Of a stretch of 36,594 nucleotides of DNA, positions 1 to 9,258 are shown one piece after another. The translations under genes and the position numbers were made by a program. The notes beneath the pieces are model-generated. The model was not told where the DNA came from, searched no databases, and was given only the letters and a program-made list of their open reading frames with translations. Every line of letters begins with the position of its first letter. Position 1 is the stretch's first letter. Source of the stretch: Anaerolineales bacterium (GTDB lineage Bacteria > Chloroflexota > Anaerolineae > Anaerolineales > Villigracilaceae); contig JACMLM010000047.1 in NCBI GenBank assembly GCA_014379595.1, positions 1-36,594 on the forward strand. Reading direction: 5' to 3'.

Positions 1-1
1 A

Positions 2-913
2 ACGGTTCAGAATATTTTGTTCACGCGATTTGCCAATACCATTTTCGAACCAATTTGGAATCGCACTTATATTGACCACGTCCAGATCACCGTGGCAGAG
101 AAGGTTGGTCTCGAACATCGCGCAGGTTTCTACGACAGTGTTGGCATTCTGCGTGACATGTTCCAAAACCATTTATTGCAACTTTTAACTCTTGTAGGAA
201 TGGAACCACCTTCATCTTTTAGCGCCCAACATCTTCGCAACGAAAAAGTAAAAGTCCTCAACGCGATCCAGCCGATGACGCCCGAACAGGTTTCGACACA
301 TACCGTACGCGCTCAATACAAAGGCTATCGCGACGAACCTGAAGTAAAGCTCAATTCAACAACCCCCACGTACGCTGCATTACGTCTCTTCATCAACAAC
401 TGGCGTTGGAAGGGCGTGCCATTCTACTTGCGTTCTGGCAAACATCTCGCTGAAAAACAATCGCAGATCATTATTCAATTCAAAGAGCCGCCGCTTGCTA
501 TGTTTCCCATGCAAACTATGAAGTCAAACATACTTGTACTATATCTACAGCCCGATGAAGGCGTGCATTTGCGTTTTGAGGCAAAGGCTCCAGATACGGT
601 GGCAGAGACTCGCTCGGTGGATATGGAATTTCATTATGCTGAGGCTTTCGGTCAAACCGCCATTCCAGAATCCTACGAACGCCTTTTGCTTGATGCTCTG
701 CAAGGTGACGCATCGCTCTTTACACGTGCAGACGAAGTGGAAACAGCGTGGTCGCTGATCGACCCCATATTGCAAACTTGGGAAACGCATCAGACTCCGC
801 CGTTAGCTGTTTACAAACCAGGGAGTTGGGGGCCGCCCGAAGGCAATGATCTACTGGCCCGCAATGGACGCCGCTGGCTTAACGAAGAAACCAGCATGAT
901 GCTAAAAAAATAG
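2..913 (+). CDS. zwf: Glucose-6-phosphate 1-dehydrogenase, C-terminal part (5' end outside window)
   Basis: Oxidises glucose 6-phosphate to 6-phosphogluconolactone with NAD(P)+, the first step of the oxidative pentose phosphate pathway, in the cytosol. The reading frame is open to the left edge, so about 303 residues of an enzyme normally near 490 are present. Family landmarks seen are [13 protein letters not shown] near the left edge, HVQITVAE, and the C-terminal-domain block [12 protein letters not shown] followed by IIIQFKEPP. The Rossmann domain and the catalytic His region lie outside the window. An internal TTG at 17 is not a real start, because the conserved sequence continues upstream of it. 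A large palindrome follows the stop. The identification is firm; cofactor preference cannot be judged. Confidence 0.95.
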   Translation, partial: TVQNILFTRFANTIFEPIWNRTYIDHVQITVAEKVGLEHRAGFYDSVGILRDMFQNHLLQLLTLVGMEPPSSFSAQHLRNEKVKVLNAIQPMTPEQVSTHTVRAQYKGYRDEPEVKLNSTTPTYAALRLFINNWRWKGVPFYLRSGKHLAEKQSQIIIQFKEPPLAMFPMQTMKSNILVLYLQPDEGVHLRFEAKAPDTVAETRSVDMEFHYAEAFGQTAIPESYERLLLDALQGDASLFTRADEVETAWSLIDPILQTWETHQTPPLAVYKPGSWGPPEGNDLLARNGRRWLNEETSMMLKK

Positions 914-949
914 TTTTTTGAAGCAGTACGTTTAAGATTGGGTTAACAA

Positions 950-991
950 ATAATAGGGTACTCAACTTGTACAAGTTGAGTACCCTATTAT
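950..991. terminator. 42-bp perfect palindrome after zwf, probable terminator
   Basis: Every base of one half (for example TAGGGTACTCAACTTG) pairs with the other half around a central GTAC. As RNA it gives a stem of about 19 bp with a 4-base loop, located 37 bases after the zwf stop. The downstream side reads TCTTTGC rather than a clean T-run, so termination is plausible but not textbook. Confidence 0.6.
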
Positions 992-1073
992 CTTTGCAAC
1001 CAAAGTATATTTACCTCGTAAATAAATTAGAATTCCCCTCGAAGCGGGAGACCACTACAAAAGGACAACTAGA

Positions 1074-2102
1074 ATGAAATACATTAAATTATTAACATTG
1101 ATCGTTCTTACTTTATCCATGGCGGCATGTGGTTCAGCCACGGCCACGCCGCAAGCCACTGAAATCCCAATCGTCGTCGCAGACGATACCATCATAGCCG
1201 AAGGGCGGGTTGAACCCATTCAATATGCTGAGATCGCCTTCAATGCCAGCGGAGCGATCAGCGAAGTGTTGGTGAAAGAAGGTCAGTTAGTGAAAGAAGG
1301 TGACCCTCTCATCCGTTTAGGCGGCGAATCGGATACAAACTATGCCGCTGCACAAGTTGAGTTGGTCAGTGCGCAAAAAGCATGGGATGACCTGCTAAAT
1401 TCAAGAGGCGCCGACTTTGCCCAGGCCGTCATCGAACTGAAAGATGCTCAGGAAGCGAGCGAAAAAGCTTATCAGTACCTTGTGTATTTGCAAAATGACC
1501 AGAAGATCCCGCAAACAGAATCTCGCAGGATTTTAACCAATACACCTTATGGTTATCAATATGAAATTAAAACAAAAAGTTTTAAAGGACCCGCTCCACA
1601 GGATTGGATCGTGGAAGCTGAAAATGACCTTGCATTGAAAAAAGCTGAGTTGGAAAAGGCACAACTTGTTTATGACCGCTTGAAAGATGGTCCCGATACA
1701 GATCAACTGCCTTTATTGGAAGCGCGGTTGAATGCAGCAAAAGCAGGCGTGGCAGCATTTTCGGTTATTGCTCCGTTCGATGGCGTAGTTGCTACATTGA
1801 ATGCAAAAACTGGCGGCTCGATCAATGCGGGAGAAATTGCGGTTACGATAGCCGATATCTCCAGTTGGACAGTCATCACCACGGATGTAACCGAGATTGA
1901 TGTTGTCAAATTGAAAGAGGGCCAGCCTGTCACTATTAAACTGGATGCCATACCTGATGTAGAGCTGAAAGGCGAAGTCCTTTCCATTGGACAAGGCTTT
2001 ACAGAAAATCAAGGCGATATCGTGTACGAAGTCATAATCCTGTTGACAGATCAGGCTCCCAACATGCGCTGGGGCATGACGGCTGTTGTTACGTTTAAAT
2101 AA
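1074..2102 (+). CDS. HlyD/MacA-like efflux adaptor lipoprotein
   Basis: Probable membrane-fusion (adaptor) subunit of an ABC export system, anchored outside the cytoplasmic membrane. The N-terminus is a lipoprotein signal: MKYIKLLTLIVLTLSMAAC with lipidated Cys at residue 19. A biotinyl-lipoyl-like strand pair follows (EGRVEPIQYAEIAF, VLVKEGQLVKEGDPLI, residues about 43-80). Next is a coiled-coil hairpin rich in Ala, Glu and Lys (about 90-225), the second lipoyl half (FSVIAPFDGVVATL), and a beta-barrel region. The length of 342 aa fits the family. A purine-rich AAAGGACAA sits just before the ATG. The ATPase and permease genes follow at once, which supports the role. The substrate is unknown; lipids, peptides or antibiotics are all possible. 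Confidence 0.88.
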   Translation: MKYIKLLTLIVLTLSMAACGSATATPQATEIPIVVADDTIIAEGRVEPIQYAEIAFNASGAISEVLVKEGQLVKEGDPLIRLGGESDTNYAAAQVELVSAQKAWDDLLNSRGADFAQAVIELKDAQEASEKAYQYLVYLQNDQKIPQTESRRILTNTPYGYQYEIKTKSFKGPAPQDWIVEAENDLALKKAELEKAQLVYDRLKDGPDTDQLPLLEARLNAAKAGVAAFSVIAPFDGVVATLNAKTGGSINAGEIAVTIADISSWTVITTDVTEIDVVKLKEGQPVTIKLDAIPDVELKGEVLSIGQGFTENQGDIVYEVIILLTDQAPNMRWGMTAVVTFK

Positions 2103-2113
2103 AGAATTTACAA

Positions 2114-2133
2114 CGCGAGACCATGGTCTCGCG
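2114..2133. repeat. 20-bp perfect palindrome between adaptor and ATPase genes
   Basis: CGCGAGACCATGGTCTCGCG is its own reverse complement. It lies in the 48-base gap between the HlyD-like stop and the ATPase start. It could be a small dispersed palindromic repeat or an RNA hairpin affecting the ratio of adaptor to ATPase. There is no T-run after it, so a terminator role is unlikely. Confidence 0.6.
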
Positions 2134-2150
2134 CTACAGGATGCTGATAT

Positions 2151-2942
2151 ATGGCTATTTCATTTTTCAAACAAAAAACCGAGGGCGAGCAAGTGCAAGT
2201 TGAAAACCGTCCTATGATAGATCTGCGTGATGTGAATAAATATTATAAGACTGCAGTCGGTGATTATCATGCTCTCGAAGGCGTGGACTTGCAGATCAAC
2301 GCGGGCGAATTTGTCAGCATTATTGGTAAATCAGGCAGCGGTAAAACCACTTTGCTAAATATGATCACGGGCATTGACCGTCCCACCACTGGCGAGGTAT
2401 GGGTCAACGGAACGGCTGTGCATGGATTGAACGAAAACAAGATGGCGCGCTGGCGTGGAAAGAATCTCGGTATCGTCTTTCAATTCTTTCAACTGCTTCC
2501 AATGATCTCCGTCATAGAGAACATTATGCTGCCCATGGATTTCTGTCGCACGTATCCGATGAACGAGCGGCCCAAACGTGCGATGGAATTACTGGAACTC
2601 GTTGAGCTTGCAGATCATGCACACAAACTTCCTACAGCGCTATCTGGAGGTCAGCAGCAACGCGTAGCAATTGCACGCGGGCTTGCAAATGACCCACCCG
2701 TTGTCATTGCAGATGAACCTACTGGTAACCTTGACTCAAAGACAGCCGAGTCAGTTTTTGCGTTGTTCAATGATCTCGTTGCAAAAGGCAAGACTATCAT
2801 CATCGTGACGCATGATAGTGGACTTGCGAAACGTACACATCGCATAGAACATATTGTAGATGGAGAAATGCTCAAAGAATCACCGAATCAGGCTGAGGAT
2901 GGGAATGAAACGGTTGATTCGTCAGAAAGAGCTATGTCATGA
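2151..2942 (+). CDS. ABC transporter ATP-binding protein, MacB/LolD type
   Basis: Cytosolic nucleotide-binding subunit that drives the permease encoded immediately downstream. At 263 aa it shows a Walker A (GKSGSGKTT, from residue 59), Q-loop region (VFQFFQLLP), ABC signature LSGGQQQR (164-171), Walker B VVIADEP (184-190) with D-loop GNLDS, and H-loop VTHD. The sequence around the Q-loop and the signature is typical of the LolD/MacB/FtsE branch, which works with FtsX-type permeases rather than importers. The stop overlaps the permease start by four bases (ATGA), indicating translational coupling. The 20-residue N-terminal extension rich in Lys and Glu before the first beta strand is unremarkable. 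Confidence 0.95.
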   Translation: MAISFFKQKTEGEQVQVENRPMIDLRDVNKYYKTAVGDYHALEGVDLQINAGEFVSIIGKSGSGKTTLLNMITGIDRPTTGEVWVNGTAVHGLNENKMARWRGKNLGIVFQFFQLLPMISVIENIMLPMDFCRTYPMNERPKRAMELLELVELADHAHKLPTALSGGQQQRVAIARGLANDPPVVIADEPTGNLDSKTAESVFALFNDLVAKGKTIIIVTHDSGLAKRTHRIEHIVDGEMLKESPNQAEDGNETVDSSERAMS

Positions 2943-5332
2943 TGAGCAGCCGCTGGAAAAAAGTCTGGGCTGATTTTTGGAGCAACCGCGGGCGGACTTT
3001 TCTGACCATCGTTACTATCGCTGTCGGCGCGTTTGCAGTTGGCTTCAACGGCAATATCGGTCAGTATATGAATGAAAGCATGGACAGTGATTATCTTTCC
3101 GCGAATCCATCTGAAGCCCAGGTTTATGCATACCCACTCAATGATGACATGGTTAAGATCGCACGCAGTGTGCCTGGTGTAGATCAGGTGGAAGGGTTTT
3201 CGTCTGTTGGTGCGCGCATTGTCCGCGCTGATGGAACTTATGTAGACATCAATTTCACTGCCGTGGAAGACCCAAACCTGTTGACTTTAGATACACTCAA
3301 ACCCGCAAAAGGTGAAACCAGCATTCCCAAATATGGCAGCAAGGAAATGATCATTGATGCCAGTGCACTGTCACTTGGTTACAAAGTTGGCGACACTATC
3401 CTTTTGGAATTGGGCAATGGTAAAAAACGCGAAGTCAAACTGACTGGGTACATGCATGCAGTGACTGGCTTTCCATACAACCTTGCCAATACGATCAACG
3501 CCTATGTGACACCCGATACTTTGGAGTGGCTTGGCGGCGATATCGTCAATTACGAATTGCTGTCTATTAGTGTTTCAGAAAAACAGACTGACGCGGAGCA
3601 TGTCACTGACGTTGCTCAAGCGGTAGCAGACCGCATGGAACGCGCAGGCGCAACCATTTATTTCGTAAGTGTGTATGAGCCCGGGCATCATTTTGCCTAC
3701 AGCGTCACACAGGGTGTTTTCTTTATTCTGGGTGTGCTTGGCTATCTGACCGTATTTCTGAGTGGATTTCTGATCGTCAATACCATCACTGCATTAATGA
3801 CCCAACACACAAGACAGATCGGCATCATGAAAGCCACTGGCGGCGGAACACTGCAAATATTTGGTATGTATCTTGTGTTGATCCTTGCTTTTGGAATTTG
3901 TTCGCTATTGATCGCAATTCCCCTGGCAAATGCAGTTGGGTCAACTGTTGGCGGCGGCATGGCGACATGGTTGAATTTTTACACTGTGCCATTTCATGCC
4001 TATAGATCCACAATAATACAGCAGGTAGTTGTAGCGATTGTCGTTCCGTTGTTGGCGGCCATTCTCCCGATCTACAACAGCGTAAGAGTTACTGTCCGCG
4101 AGGCGTTGAGCGATTACGGTCTCGGCGGCAATGCCAAGGTTAAAAAAGATTCTGTTAGCGAAAATTCTGTGTTGATCCCGCGTCCGATTCGAATCTCGAT
4201 CCGCAATACATTCAGGCGCAAAGTAAGGTTGGGCATTACGCTGTTCACATTGGTATTGGGCGGCGCAGTATTTATCGCTGTTTATAACCTGTGGGCATCC
4301 TTTGATAAGGTTATGGAGGATATTCAGGGATATTTTATGGCGGACATAAACGTGTCCTTTGATCACGGATATCGCTTTGACAAGGTGGAAGGCATTGCAG
4401 AAAGCATCCCCGGTGTGGAAAGTGCCGAAGGCTGGCTGGAATATCCCGGAACGCTCAAAATGGGCGATGATGAAGCCGGCACGCAAATTCTCTTTGTAGC
4501 TCCGCCTTCAACCTCCATATTGATAGACCCGATCATCACCTCTGGCCGCTGGCTTAAGACCGGAGATGAGAATGCCATCGTTATCGGAAATCACCTGCTT
4601 AATGTTTTTCCCGATCTCAAAGTTGGTGATTGGTTGACTATTGATGCAAATGGCAAAGAAACAGACTGGCAAATCGTTGGCACCTATAGCATTACGGGCA
4701 ATGTCAGCCCGCCGCTGTTGTATGTCAATTATGAATATCTGAGTGTCTTAGTCGGCGAGCCAGAGATGGCTTATTCTCTTCGTATCATCACTACGCAACA
4801 CGACTCTGCTTCCCAAAGGCGCATCAACGACCAGATCCAGGCGGCCTATGAAAGGCGCGGAATCAACATCCGCTCGACTCAATTGGGTGCAGATTTTATC
4901 CGCGACCAGAAGGCGCAGACGGATGTCCTTGTGTATTTTATGTTAGTGATGGCGAGTTTGATCGCAATTGTCGGCGGACTAGGATTGATGGGCACGATGA
5001 GTATCAACGTACTTGAACGCACCCGTGAGATTGGCGTAATGCGCGCCATTGGCGCAAGCAATGGTGATATTCAAGCAATCGTCATCACCGAAGGCATGGT
5101 GATCGGTATTCTCAGTTGGGCAATTAGCATTTTGATAGCCATTCCTATCACCAATATACTTTGCTATGGAGTGGGCACCGCAATCCTCACTGCACCCATG
5201 CCAGCCGTATATGGAGCCACTGGAATCATTGCATGGCTGATCTTCACTATAGTCTTAGGAACGCTGGCAAGTGCCCTACCCGCACGGAGAGCATCTCGTT
5301 TGACTGTGAAAGATACACTGGCATATGAGTAA
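2939..5332 (+). CDS. ABC transporter permease, FtsX/MacB-like (long, duplicated form)
   Basis: Membrane subunit of the exporter. The 797 residues form two similar halves. Each begins with a helix (about 17-37 and 428-450), is followed by a large extracytoplasmic domain, and ends with a three-helix FtsX-type block (about 258-375 and 665-780). The motif [16 protein letters not shown] in the second block is diagnostic of FtsX/MacB permeases; the first block has the weaker [12 protein letters not shown]. The C-terminal [19 protein letters not shown] is also typical. Start is at the ATG overlapping the ATPase stop; a second ATG lies one codon later. Permeases of this layout act in lipoprotein, lipid or peptide export (mechanotransmission) rather than classical import. 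A terminator follows the stop. Confidence 0.93.
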   Translation: MMSSRWKKVWADFWSNRGRTFLTIVTIAVGAFAVGFNGNIGQYMNESMDSDYLSANPSEAQVYAYPLNDDMVKIARSVPGVDQVEGFSSVGARIVRADGTYVDINFTAVEDPNLLTLDTLKPAKGETSIPKYGSKEMIIDASALSLGYKVGDTILLELGNGKKREVKLTGYMHAVTGFPYNLANTINAYVTPDTLEWLGGDIVNYELLSISVSEKQTDAEHVTDVAQAVADRMERAGATIYFVSVYEPGHHFAYSVTQGVFFILGVLGYLTVFLSGFLIVNTITALMTQHTRQIGIMKATGGGTLQIFGMYLVLILAFGICSLLIAIPLANAVGSTVGGGMATWLNFYTVPFHAYRSTIIQQVVVAIVVPLLAAILPIYNSVRVTVREALSDYGLGGNAKVKKDSVSENSVLIPRPIRISIRNTFRRKVRLGITLFTLVLGGAVFIAVYNLWASFDKVMEDIQGYFMADINVSFDHGYRFDKVEGIAESIPGVESAEGWLEYPGTLKMGDDEAGTQILFVAPPSTSILIDPIITSGRWLKTGDENAIVIGNHLLNVFPDLKVGDWLTIDANGKETDWQIVGTYSITGNVSPPLLYVNYEYLSVLVGEPEMAYSLRIITTQHDSASQRRINDQIQAAYERRGINIRSTQLGADFIRDQKAQTDVLVYFMLVMASLIAIVGGLGLMGTMSINVLERTREIGVMRAIGASNGDIQAIVITEGMVIGILSWAISILIAIPITNILCYGVGTAILTAPMPAVYGATGIIAWLIFTIVLGTLASALPARRASRLTVKDTLAYE

Positions 5333-5358
5333 GTAGATAAGTAAACACGTAAGCAAGT

Positions 5359-5392
5359 AGACACACGGATTAAAAAATCTGCGTGTCTTTTA
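5359..5392 (+). terminator. Rho-independent terminator after the ABC export operon
   Basis: A 13-base arm at 5359-5371 pairs with 5376-5388 around an AAAA loop, with one mismatch and one G-T pair. The 3' arm runs into TCTTTTATTT. It lies 27 bases after the permease stop. Confidence 0.8.
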
Positions 5393-5427
5393 TTTATCGA
5401 ATTACAAAAACCCAGACAATTTTTGTT

Positions 5428-5452
5428 CCGTCAGTAGTTGTACTGCTGACGG
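5428..5452. repeat. Short inverted repeat (11-bp stem, 3-base loop)
   Basis: CCGTCAGTAGT pairs with ACTGCTGACGG across TGT, with one G-T pair. Directly after it TTCGG (5453-5457) and CCGAA (5474-5478) form a second, looser stem containing TTCGCGAA. This pair of hairpins looks like a small dispersed intergenic palindromic element. No coding sequence is seen in the gap from 5333 to 5595. Confidence 0.5.
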
Positions 5453-5595
5453 TTCGGCACGCTTCGCGAACTACCGAAAAACTTCTTAATAAACATATTT
5501 ATGCAAGAAGTCCATTACAAAACCCACACAATTCCTCCATCCTTATGTAGCTGACAGGTGAGAAAATAAAGTCAGGTTTACAAATGGAGGTAAAC

Positions 5596-6042
5596 ATGAA
5601 AAACAATAAATGGATTTGGCGGACGCTCACCGTTCTAATGACACTTGTGATATTGGTCGGAGTTGGCGCAGCTGGTTTCCGCATCGGATTTATGCAAGGC
5701 GCAAATGCAGATGGAAAATCTCCCATCTTTGGTCACCCACAAAGATTTGACAATAAATTTACTGACAAGCCAGGCAACGATGAACGTCAGTTACAGAAAT
5801 TCGATCACCAACAGGGACAAGATCGAGGATTCCATCGTGGCTTTCAGCGCGGAATGATGCATGGCAGATTCTCTTTTCTATTCGGTCTTGTCCATCTTGC
5901 AATACTGGGATTAATCTTGTGGGCGGGGTATAAACTTTATCAGAAAAGCGGCTGGCAATTCGTGAAGGTCAATGCACCTGAAGTTGAACCTGCCGAAGTT
6001 AACCCTGCCGAAGTCAAACCTGAGGCAAAGAAAAAGAAATAG
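5596..6042 (+). CDS. Small two-helix membrane protein upstream of a two-component system
   Basis: No family is recognised. The 148-residue product has a transmembrane helix at about 9-29 and a second at about 93-112. A hydrophilic loop between them is rich in Gln, Asp, His, Arg and Gly (RGFHRGFQRGMMHGRF), and the C-terminal tail has PAEV repeats ending in KKKK. The chosen start is the ATG at 5596, which has GGAGG six bases upstream; the ATG at 5584 sits in front of that ribosome site and would be poorly placed. It is followed by a hairpin and then the response-regulator gene. It may be an accessory or target of that system, but this rests only on position. Confidence 0.75.
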   Translation: MKNNKWIWRTLTVLMTLVILVGVGAAGFRIGFMQGANADGKSPIFGHPQRFDNKFTDKPGNDERQLQKFDHQQGQDRGFHRGFQRGMMHGRFSFLFGLVHLAILGLILWAGYKLYQKSGWQFVKVNAPEVEPAEVNPAEVKPEAKKKK

Positions 6043-6064
6043 CGTAAATCAAAATTGTTAAACA

Positions 6065-6105
6065 GAATCAAGCATCCGCTTTGTTATGAGGCGGATGTTT
6101 GATTC
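6065..6105 (+). terminator. Hairpin between small membrane protein and response regulator
   Basis: A 15-base arm at 6065-6079 (GAATCAAGCATCCGC) pairs with 6091-6105 with a single G-T pair. Flanking AAATTGT and ACAATTT can extend it. The T-run is weak, so it may only partly terminate. Confidence 0.6.
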
Positions 6106-6144
6106 CACACAATTTCTTCACATCATTACTGGCATACCCTGTGG

Positions 6145-6150
6145 CATAAT
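6145..6150 (+). promoter_or_regulatory. Possible extended -10 box for the two-component operon
   Basis: TGGCATAAT (CATAAT at 6145-6150 with an upstream TG) lies seven bases before the response regulator ATG. No Shine-Dalgarno sequence is present in that space. If the box is used, transcription would begin at or next to the start codon, giving a leaderless mRNA. There is no good -35 at standard spacing. Confidence 0.35.
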
Positions 6151-6156
6151 TGAATC

Positions 6157-6846
6157 ATGCAACAAACAATTTTAATCGTTGATGATGAAAAAAGACTCGT
6201 ATCTCTTGTGCAGAGTTATCTGTCGCAGGAAGGCTATCGTGTTGTCACTGCTTTTAACGGCAAAGACGCGCTGCCTCTTGCAAAAAAAGAAAAACCAGAC
6301 TTGATCATTTTGGATATTATGATGCCTGAAATGAACGGGTATGATTTTATGCGCGCCCATCGTGCCGAACATGATACGCCTATCATTATGCTCACTGCAA
6401 AAGTGGAGGATGATGATAAAGTTGTCGGCCTTGAATTGGGTGCGGATGATTATGTAACTAAACCATTCAGGCCGCGCGAACTTATGGCGCGTGTCCGCAA
6501 TGTATTACGACGCGCGGGAAAATCAGAAGCTACGGGTAAAACCTTGCGCGTTTCAGATATAACACTTGACCACGACAGCCATAAAGTACAAATTGCAAAT
6601 CGCTATGCTGACCTTACGCCCTCTGAATTTGATTTACTTGCCGCGCTAATGAGATCCCCCGGGCGGGTATTCTCACGCTTGGATTTGCTTGATGTGATCC
6701 AGGGTGTGCGTTATGAAGGCTATGAACGCACAATTGATACTCACGTAAAAAACCTGCGTTCAAAAATTGAGGCAAATCCGCGCAAGCCGCTCTATGTTGA
6801 AACGGTATATGGCGTAGGCTACCGCCTTAATAAAGGCAAGCCGTGA
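6157..6846 (+). CDS. OmpR/PhoB-family response regulator
   Basis: Cytosolic transcription factor activated by phosphorylation. It has an N-terminal receiver domain (residues 1-120) with acidic pocket D9/D10, phospho-acceptor D53 in LIILDIMMPEMNG, conserved T in MLTAK and K in YVTKPF. A winged-helix DNA-binding domain follows (about 132-229), with the typical LTPSEFDLL and RTIDTHVKNLRSKIE motifs and the terminal VYGVGYRLN hairpin. The 229-aa length is standard. The stop overlaps the kinase start by four bases (GTGA), so the two form a cognate pair. Likely targets are the upstream export operon or the small membrane protein gene, by position only. Confidence 0.95.
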   Translation: MQQTILIVDDEKRLVSLVQSYLSQEGYRVVTAFNGKDALPLAKKEKPDLIILDIMMPEMNGYDFMRAHRAEHDTPIIMLTAKVEDDDKVVGLELGADDYVTKPFRPRELMARVRNVLRRAGKSEATGKTLRVSDITLDHDSHKVQIANRYADLTPSEFDLLAALMRSPGRVFSRLDLLDVIQGVRYEGYERTIDTHVKNLRSKIEANPRKPLYVETVYGVGYRLNKGKP

Positions 6847-8189
6847 AACTTACTTCAAAATTAATTATTGCTTTTCTTTTGGTAAGTTTATTAAGTATTG
6901 GCATAATTGCCGCATTCACACGCGCTGCTACGAATCGCGAATTCAATAAATTCATCAACAACCAGTATCAGGCTGAATTGATGGAAGAGCTTGTAAATTA
7001 TTATCAGGAACATCAAACATGGGACGGGGTGAAAGAATCTTTGAGGCGTTTCAATAACAATCAACCTGGGCCACGCAAAAATCATCAACCATACTATTCG
7101 ATTTCCGATACAGCAGGCAAAGTAATTATTGCTGGCTCTGATCATTATCCCGGGGAAATCATCAGCCGCCAGAGCCTCAACACCGGCATAAAAATTCAAG
7201 TAGAGAACGAAACGGTTGGCATCCTCCTGCTTGATAACGGGCCAGATAGAGACCCGATGCAAATCGAATTTCTACATCGTATAAACAACTTCATTTTTCT
7301 CAGCGCTGTTGGCACGATCATTCTTTCATTCATTCTCGGCGCGATCCTTTCGCGTACCATCACACGCCCCATCCGCGAACTCACCTCTGCTACGCGCGAA
7401 ATGGCAAGCGGGAAATTAGGTCAGCAAGTGCCCGTCCGTTCAAGCGATGAAATTGGTGAGCTTGCATCTTCTTTCAATAAGATGAACGATGACCTTGCCC
7501 GTTCGTTTAATCTTCGTAAACAAATGACCGCTGATATCGCCCATGAACTACGCACACCGCTGAGCCTTATTATTGGTCATGCCGAAGCAGTAAACGACGG
7601 CGTGCTGCCGCCTTCGCGTGAAAATTTTGAGATCATCCGCGAAGAAGCCAACCGTCTTGAACAACTCGTCAATGACCTGCGGATTTTATCTCTCGCCGAC
7701 GCTGGTGAACTTACATTGAATATCCAAGCTGTGGATATCAACAAACTATTAAGTGACATTCAAACTTTATACCTTCACCAGTTCAATCAAAAGCGCATCA
7801 CCCTTAAGCTCGAGCTTGCTCCTGCTACCCTGGAAGCGACTCTTGACCCAGTCCGCATTACTCAAGTCTTAACAAACATTCTAAACAATGCACTTCGTTA
7901 CACCCCAGAAGATGGGCAAGTTGTTATAGCAGCTTCACTGAAAAATAACTTTATAGAAATTGCAGTGCAGGATAGCGGCCCCGGTGTTAATCCCGAAGAA
8001 GCAGGGCATCTCTTTGACCGCTTCTATCGTTCGGATGAATCACGCACACGCGATAGCGAAGCAGGCGGCTCTGGCTTGGGACTCGCGATTGCAAAGTCAA
8101 TCATTGAGATGCACAATGGAAGGATATGGGCGGAGAGTGAAAAAGGTAAAGGACTAAAAGTGGTAATTCAATTACCTGCTTCAAAATAA
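6843..8189 (+). CDS. Sensor histidine kinase with HAMP domain
   Basis: Membrane sensor partner of the regulator just upstream. It has two transmembrane helices (about 7-25 and 149-170) bracketing an extracytoplasmic sensor of some 120 residues, then HAMP (171-225). The HisKA domain has phospho-acceptor H234 in DIAHELRTPL, and the ATPase domain has an N-box (TQVLTNILNNALRY), G1 (DSGPGVNPEE) and G2 (GGSGLGLAIAKSI). The start codon is GTG overlapping the previous stop. The length of 448 aa is ordinary. The sensor has no recognisable ligand-binding fold, so the stimulus is unknown; cell-envelope stress would fit the neighbouring exporter. Confidence 0.93.
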   Translation: MKLTSKLIIAFLLVSLLSIGIIAAFTRAATNREFNKFINNQYQAELMEELVNYYQEHQTWDGVKESLRRFNNNQPGPRKNHQPYYSISDTAGKVIIAGSDHYPGEIISRQSLNTGIKIQVENETVGILLLDNGPDRDPMQIEFLHRINNFIFLSAVGTIILSFILGAILSRTITRPIRELTSATREMASGKLGQQVPVRSSDEIGELASSFNKMNDDLARSFNLRKQMTADIAHELRTPLSLIIGHAEAVNDGVLPPSRENFEIIREEANRLEQLVNDLRILSLADAGELTLNIQAVDINKLLSDIQTLYLHQFNQKRITLKLELAPATLEATLDPVRITQVLTNILNNALRYTPEDGQVVIAASLKNNFIEIAVQDSGPGVNPEEAGHLFDRFYRSDESRTRDSEAGGSGLGLAIAKSIIEMHNGRIWAESEKGKGLKVVIQLPASK

Positions 8190-8197
8190 AACTCCTC

Positions 8198-8341
8198 GCT
8201 CGCTTGGCAAGGATGTCCTCACCCGCCAAATATTGACCGAAGGTCTCATATACACCTCTAATCTCTTAATAACAAGTTGGGAATGAATTTGGAGACCTGC
8301 GGTCATATCTTGGCGGGGACGGAGTCCCACGCCAAGCGAGC
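8198..8341. repeat. Imperfect inverted-repeat element, 50-base arms
   Basis: The arms at 8198-8247 and 8292-8341 match at 37 of 50 positions as reverse complements, by hand count. Agreement is highest at the outer end (GCTCGCTTGG, 10 of 10) and inner end (AGGTCTC). The unpaired centre is 44 bases and there is no transposase. This resembles a non-autonomous MITE-like or palindromic repeat. Part of the left arm recurs at 9259-9274. Confidence 0.65.
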
Positions 8342-8427
8342 TGCAATTGAAACATTTTATGATAGTACCGTTACCCCATATTTGCACAATCGATTTAACT
8401 TGGGAATCAATAGGACATCAATAGCAT

Positions 8428-8772
8428 ATGAAAACCATAACAAGTCTAATAAAAATATTTACACAAAAACTTGAGATAGAAGAACGCGTTAAAATCCAGA
8501 AATGGATAGGGATATTTCTTATTGTTAGCGTTCTTCTATTCTTCATTATAGCTGGCTTAACAACGGATCCTTCTGGGGATATTCTCTTTTATCTTTCTAT
8601 ATTAGTAGCCTTGGTCGGGGTTTTCGATGGATTAGTAACAATACTCCGCAAAGAGTTTTACTTGACCTTTCCTTTCACTAGCATTAACGGTAGATTAGCT
8701 ATTTTTCTTGGATTAGCTCAAGCCGTTATTTGCCTTCTGTTGGTAATAATATTCATAATATTCGTTGTCTAA
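8428..8772 (+). CDS. Small membrane protein, tandem paralogue A
   Basis: Unrecognised 114-residue protein. A basic, amphipathic N-terminus is followed by three likely transmembrane helices (about 26-44, 51-72 and 89-113). A short loop between helices 2 and 3 carries ILRKEF and SINGRLAIFL. The same arrangement and matching residues (IVHKEI, SIRGKFAIVL) appear in the broken gene downstream, which indicates duplication. The ribosome site is weak (AGGA 12 bases upstream). Base composition is visibly more AT-rich than the flanking kinase genes. The neighbouring RHS remnant makes an immunity-type role conceivable, but nothing in the sequence proves it. Confidence 0.6.
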   Translation: MKTITSLIKIFTQKLEIEERVKIQKWIGIFLIVSVLLFFIIAGLTTDPSGDILFYLSILVALVGVFDGLVTILRKEFYLTFPFTSINGRLAIFLGLAQAVICLLLVIIFIIFVV

Positions 8773-8874
8773 ACATCCAATAGATCCTTACAAGGTGGTA
8801 CGCTCCCCAAATCTGATCAAGGTATTTCGAAAGACAGGTAGTGCCTACCCTTAACCAATTGAGGTACAAATAAC

Positions 8875-9234
8875 ATGAAAAAAGACACTTCGGTTTTCAG
8901 CGCAATTCTTGACAATATTAAGAGCTATAACATTCAATCTCTTTATAATTCATCACTTTTTGTCGCCATAGTTCCAGTAGCACTATATTTCTTAGTTGGT
9001 CTTTCTATTCCCGATCTATCGGTCCCAATAAGATATACAGCCTTAATTTTAATCTAGCCCACCTCGATATTTTTTCTTTTAGGTATAGCCCAAATTGTTC
9101 ATAAAGAAATACCATCATATCCGGCTCGGCGAAGTATCCGAGGAAAATTTGCAATTGTTCTTAAGTATTTTCAAATAGCTGTTATGATATTTTGTATTTA
9201 TTATTTACTAAGAGGAGTTATTTGCAACTGCTAA
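8875..9234 (+). pseudogene. Small membrane protein, tandem paralogue B, interrupted by in-frame TAG
   Basis: The frame opens with MKKDTSVFSAILDN and has GAGG ten bases upstream. It is stopped after 60 residues by TAG at 9055-9057, then continues in the same frame without another stop to TAA at 9232-9234. The downstream half encodes IVHKEIPSYP, SIRGKFAIVL and a final hydrophobic helix. These line up with ILRKEF, SINGRLAIFL and the last helix of paralogue A, so the original protein was about 119 residues with three helices. The single nonsense codon suggests a recent loss of function. A sequencing error or stop-codon readthrough are the alternatives. No function is recognised. Confidence 0.65.
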
Positions 9235-9258
9235 AATCTTCTATTAAATAGCGAGAGA

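Noticed and set aside
3941-4486. 181-residue open frame on the minus strand
   Set aside because: It is antisense to the well-supported permease gene and has no recognisable motif.
9055-9057. TAG in the second small membrane gene as a pyrrolysine codon, prompted by MttB-family genes in the window
   Set aside because: Neither MttB-like gene contains an amber codon and no pylTSBCD genes are seen, so a nonsense mutation is the simpler reading.
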